From NCBI GenBank assembly GCA_027578815.1, contig JANBTH010000870.1, positions 1 to 10,300 of the forward strand: DNA of 10,300 nt. Reading direction: 5' to 3'. A model generated the notes under the pieces. That model had not been told where the DNA came from, ran no database searches, and saw only the letters and a list, made by a program, of their open reading frames with translations. The translations under genes were made by a program, and so were the position numbers. Every line of letters starts with the position of its first letter. Within the stretch, counting starts at the first letter, position 1. This document shows, in pieces, positions 8,332 to 10,300 of the stretch. The DNA comes from Coemansia sp. RSA 1804. Its lineage: Eukaryota > Kickxellomycota > Kickxellomycetes > Kickxellales > Kickxellaceae.

Positions 8332-8774
8332 GTCATTATATTTAATACATTCCTTAAATTTCCAAGATTATATGGAAAAATAAGTGGTGGCTACACGTCT
8401 CCACGCCCTTTGATACTGTAGTATCTTGCGTTGCCACTCCTTTGGAGATGAATTAGCGTCTGGAAAAGGGAATGAGCCATGCTCGCAAAAGATACTCTGC
8501 CAAGATGGGTGTGATGATTGTCCTTGTTCAAGGTGTTGCGTATAATGTACGCAAGAGTGACGTTCACCTTGGAAACACTTTAGAACGGCAACCAGCACTG
8601 AGAAAAACGTCAAGGCCTGATGCGCCAAGAAACGTGGGCAGTGACATATATTTCAAAAACATGTATGCAACGCAGGAGCAATGTTAGCGTGTATGGTGTG
8701 CAATTATTTGAAAGAGAATGTCAAGTAGCAGCCAGTGTCTGAATGAAATCAAAGAGAGGGTGAGATAGAGCGCG

Positions 8775-8801
8775 AATATGGAAGGAATTTGGTGCCATAT
8801 T
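8775..8801. repeat. Inverted repeat, 7-bp stem
   Basis: AATATGG at 8775-8781 pairs perfectly with CCATATT at 8795-8801 across a 13-nt loop. It lies in the A/T-rich gene-free region, and no function is apparent. Confidence 0.5.
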
Positions 8802-9650
8802 TCCGCATCCACCTGGTTGCATTTAGCATTTCCACCATGCTTCCTGAGTCAATGTAAAAAATTCAACTGTCCCCTTTATTGGATTGGTTCGGGGATGAAA
8901 GACTCCCGTTCCCAGAGTATTCCGTTGACTATGGCTATTGGACACCACAATGCTTAACCATATATAGCAATGACTTACAATCAAGCCTCGATAGTAACCT
9001 GTGACACGTAGGAAAAGTATTATTTGGCTTGCTAATAGACTAGCAGTTAAAGAAAGTGGAATAGAAATGAGGAATGCTAGATACGATGACTCTGTTACTA
9101 GCCAACGATTAAAGAACAAAATATCAAATGAGTTAGACGCTTGTTAACAGAAATGATTTCACTGATAGAGCACCAGTTTTTAGTAGCCCTTGTGACATTA
9201 TGAAAAGTACGTGGTGTATCAGAATATGACTGTCAGGCTGTCTTGCATTGTAGTTTTACGGATATTTCTTTATTGAGTAAACTGCACTGAATAAATTTCA
9301 CAATTTACTGTTAGTCTTGATAAAAGCTATACCACATGCGTATTCAACATATTGGGGAGGAATTTACAAGACAGATGCCAACAAGCTACATTCCAACTGG
9401 AAAAAACGTTAAAAATAAAAACAATTCTCACAATCGCTCAATTATAGTAGAGGATGCAGTAGTCGTTTGACAGCTACAAAGACAAGGCTTGGTTCGGTGT
9501 TTTACATCTAAAGTGACTTGCACACGACTAACATCCACGGAGGATATTTTTGACCAAACAGACTAATAACATAAAATGACAACTGAATGGCCGCACGCCT
9601 TACAAAATAATAATCTGATGGCGTTTACTTCAAAAAAAGTAGTTATTGGA

Positions 9651-9682
9651 GGCTGAGCCAAGGAGCTTTTCCTTGGCCAGCT
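9651..9682. repeat. Strong hairpin (13 pairs, one bulge) in gene-free DNA
   Basis: GCCAAGGA at 9657-9664 pairs perfectly with TCCTTGGC at 9670-9677 across a 5-nt loop (GCTTT). Skipping one bulged A (9656), the stem extends with GGCTG (9651-9655) against CAGCT (9678-9682), the outermost pair being G-U. It is the most stable local structure I noticed in the 3' region. It could be part of a non-coding RNA, a 3'-UTR element or chance. I recognised no snRNA or snoRNA boxes around it. Confidence 0.65.
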
Positions 9683-9985
9683 TGTGCATTTTGTGCTGAA
9701 ATAACAATGTGGCTGCATGGATGTGGACTTTTGGAGCAAATTGTGAGAACATGTAAATGTTTTTTTGAATGCAACGAAATATAACACAAAGGCATAAGGA
9801 AATACAGATGCGGTTTGAATTTTCTCTCTGGTGCCGTTGTTGAGAATGAAACACAAACTGAAATGAAGCAAAATCTTACAAAGAACATATGTGTACAATA
9901 ACTCTCAAGTGTTGCATATTAGCAAATTCTCTGGTACTCTGAGAAATTTTGTCTGACAGAGAAGGCGAGTACGAAAGCTCAAAAA

Positions 9986-10008
9986 GCATGTCTCCATTTT
10001 AGACATGC
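9986..10008. repeat. Inverted repeat, 8-bp perfect stem
   Basis: GCATGTCT at 9986-9993 and AGACATGC at 10001-10008 are perfect reverse complements around a 7-nt loop (CCATTTT). It lies about 180 nt upstream of the TATA box at 10188, so it could be a binding site for a dimeric regulator or a transcript hairpin. Neither can be shown from this sequence. Confidence 0.55.
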
Positions 10009-10187
10009 GTCCGTTAAGCGCATTATTGCTCTGGAAAGGGAACATTGTACCGGAAAACACCACAATGGGCCGGAATAGAGTCCCAAAACCAGAAGACAAA
10101 GTATGTGGATGAGTGAAGAAAAAACGCAATGCCACGGCTATGACGCCTTGTCTTGAATAAACAAAAATGCAGCCGCCGGTAAGCGAG

Positions 10188-10194
10188 TATAAAA
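10188..10194 (+). promoter_or_regulatory. TATA box (TATAAAA), possible promoter of a gene beyond the right edge
   Basis: GAGTATAAAAGTG is a good TATA match on the + strand. Initiation about 30 nt downstream would fall near 10220. An ATG at 10206 opens a frame that stays open to the window edge (31 codons, beginning MATRCMVQQALYDLV), but it lies upstream of the expected start site. The first codon may therefore be at 10218 (same frame) or outside the window. No homology is visible. Confidence 0.35.
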
Positions 10195-10300
10195 GTGTGC
10201 AAAGAATGGCAACAAGATGCATGGTGCAGCAGGCATTATACGATCTCGTAGAGTGTATATGTGTGCCATCGCACACTTCACGCTCTTCCCTCCGCTGTTC

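Larger units (their letters stand above)
8271..10187. other. Gene-poor region downstream of the serine dehydratase gene
   Basis: About 1.9 kb with no gene I can support. Open frames of 60-123 codons exist, mostly on the - strand (8368-8628, 8823-9119, 9563-9898, 9905-10276). They mostly start at non-ATG codons or have Cys/Phe-rich composition, overlap in several frames, and show no family motif or consistent splice sites. The A+T content is high from 8700 to 9650. I saw no tRNA or rRNA. The region does hold a poly(A) signal and several compact inverted repeats, listed separately. Confidence 0.55.

Noticed and set aside
8411..8425. GTAGTATCTTG resembling the branch-recognition part of U2 snRNA
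   Set aside because: The resemblance is limited to a few bases and arises from a small palindrome (GATAC...GTATC). No other U2 features flank it.
8368..8628. 86-codon - strand frame as a last exon of another gene
   Set aside because: It starts at TTG, is closed by an upstream TGA, has no recognisable domain, and no good acceptor leads into it.
9563..10276. Two - strand frames of 111 and 123 codons
   Set aside because: They are rich in Cys, Phe and Leu, overlap other frames, show no motif, and would place a hairpin and a TATA box inside coding sequence.

Overview
The window looks like nuclear DNA of a fungus, probably an early-diverging, intron-rich lineage. The reasons are spliceosomal introns of 96-308 bp with GTAAGT-like donors and TAG acceptors, a fungal-type Sec1 exocytosis protein, a mitochondrial-looking presequence, TATA boxes and AATAAA-type signals. 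I cannot place it further from sequence alone. No operons, tRNA, rRNA, transposon or CRISPR array were recognised.

Layout. 342-1250 (+) is an intronless F-box gene whose product has a PP2/lectin-like middle domain and a C-terminal membrane anchor. 1319-4640 (-) is a complete SEC1/Munc18 gene that I rebuilt as 12 coding exons (637 aa). It converges tail-to-tail on the F-box gene with only 68 bp between the stop codons. 4641-6006 is a divergent promoter region of about 1.4 kb, with a TATA box and a pyrimidine tract on the side of the next gene. 6007-8270 (+) is a two-exon gene for an iron-sulfur L-serine dehydratase of bacterial SdaA type (651 aa) with a predicted mitochondrial presequence. 8271-10300 has no gene I can support. 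It holds the serine dehydratase poly(A) signal, several compact inverted repeats, and near the right edge a TATA box that may belong to a gene lying mostly outside the window.

The three genes are not an obvious pathway: ubiquitin-ligase substrate recognition, vesicle fusion at the plasma membrane, and serine catabolism to pyruvate and ammonia. The points most worth a second look are the F-box/PP2-like/tail-anchor architecture, the mitochondrially addressed Fe-S serine dehydratase that keeps the C-terminal cysteine of the bacterial enzyme and carries a large insertion, the uniform TAG acceptor use (12 of 12 modelled introns), and a hairpin between a branch-point-like motif and the 3' splice site in the only long intron.
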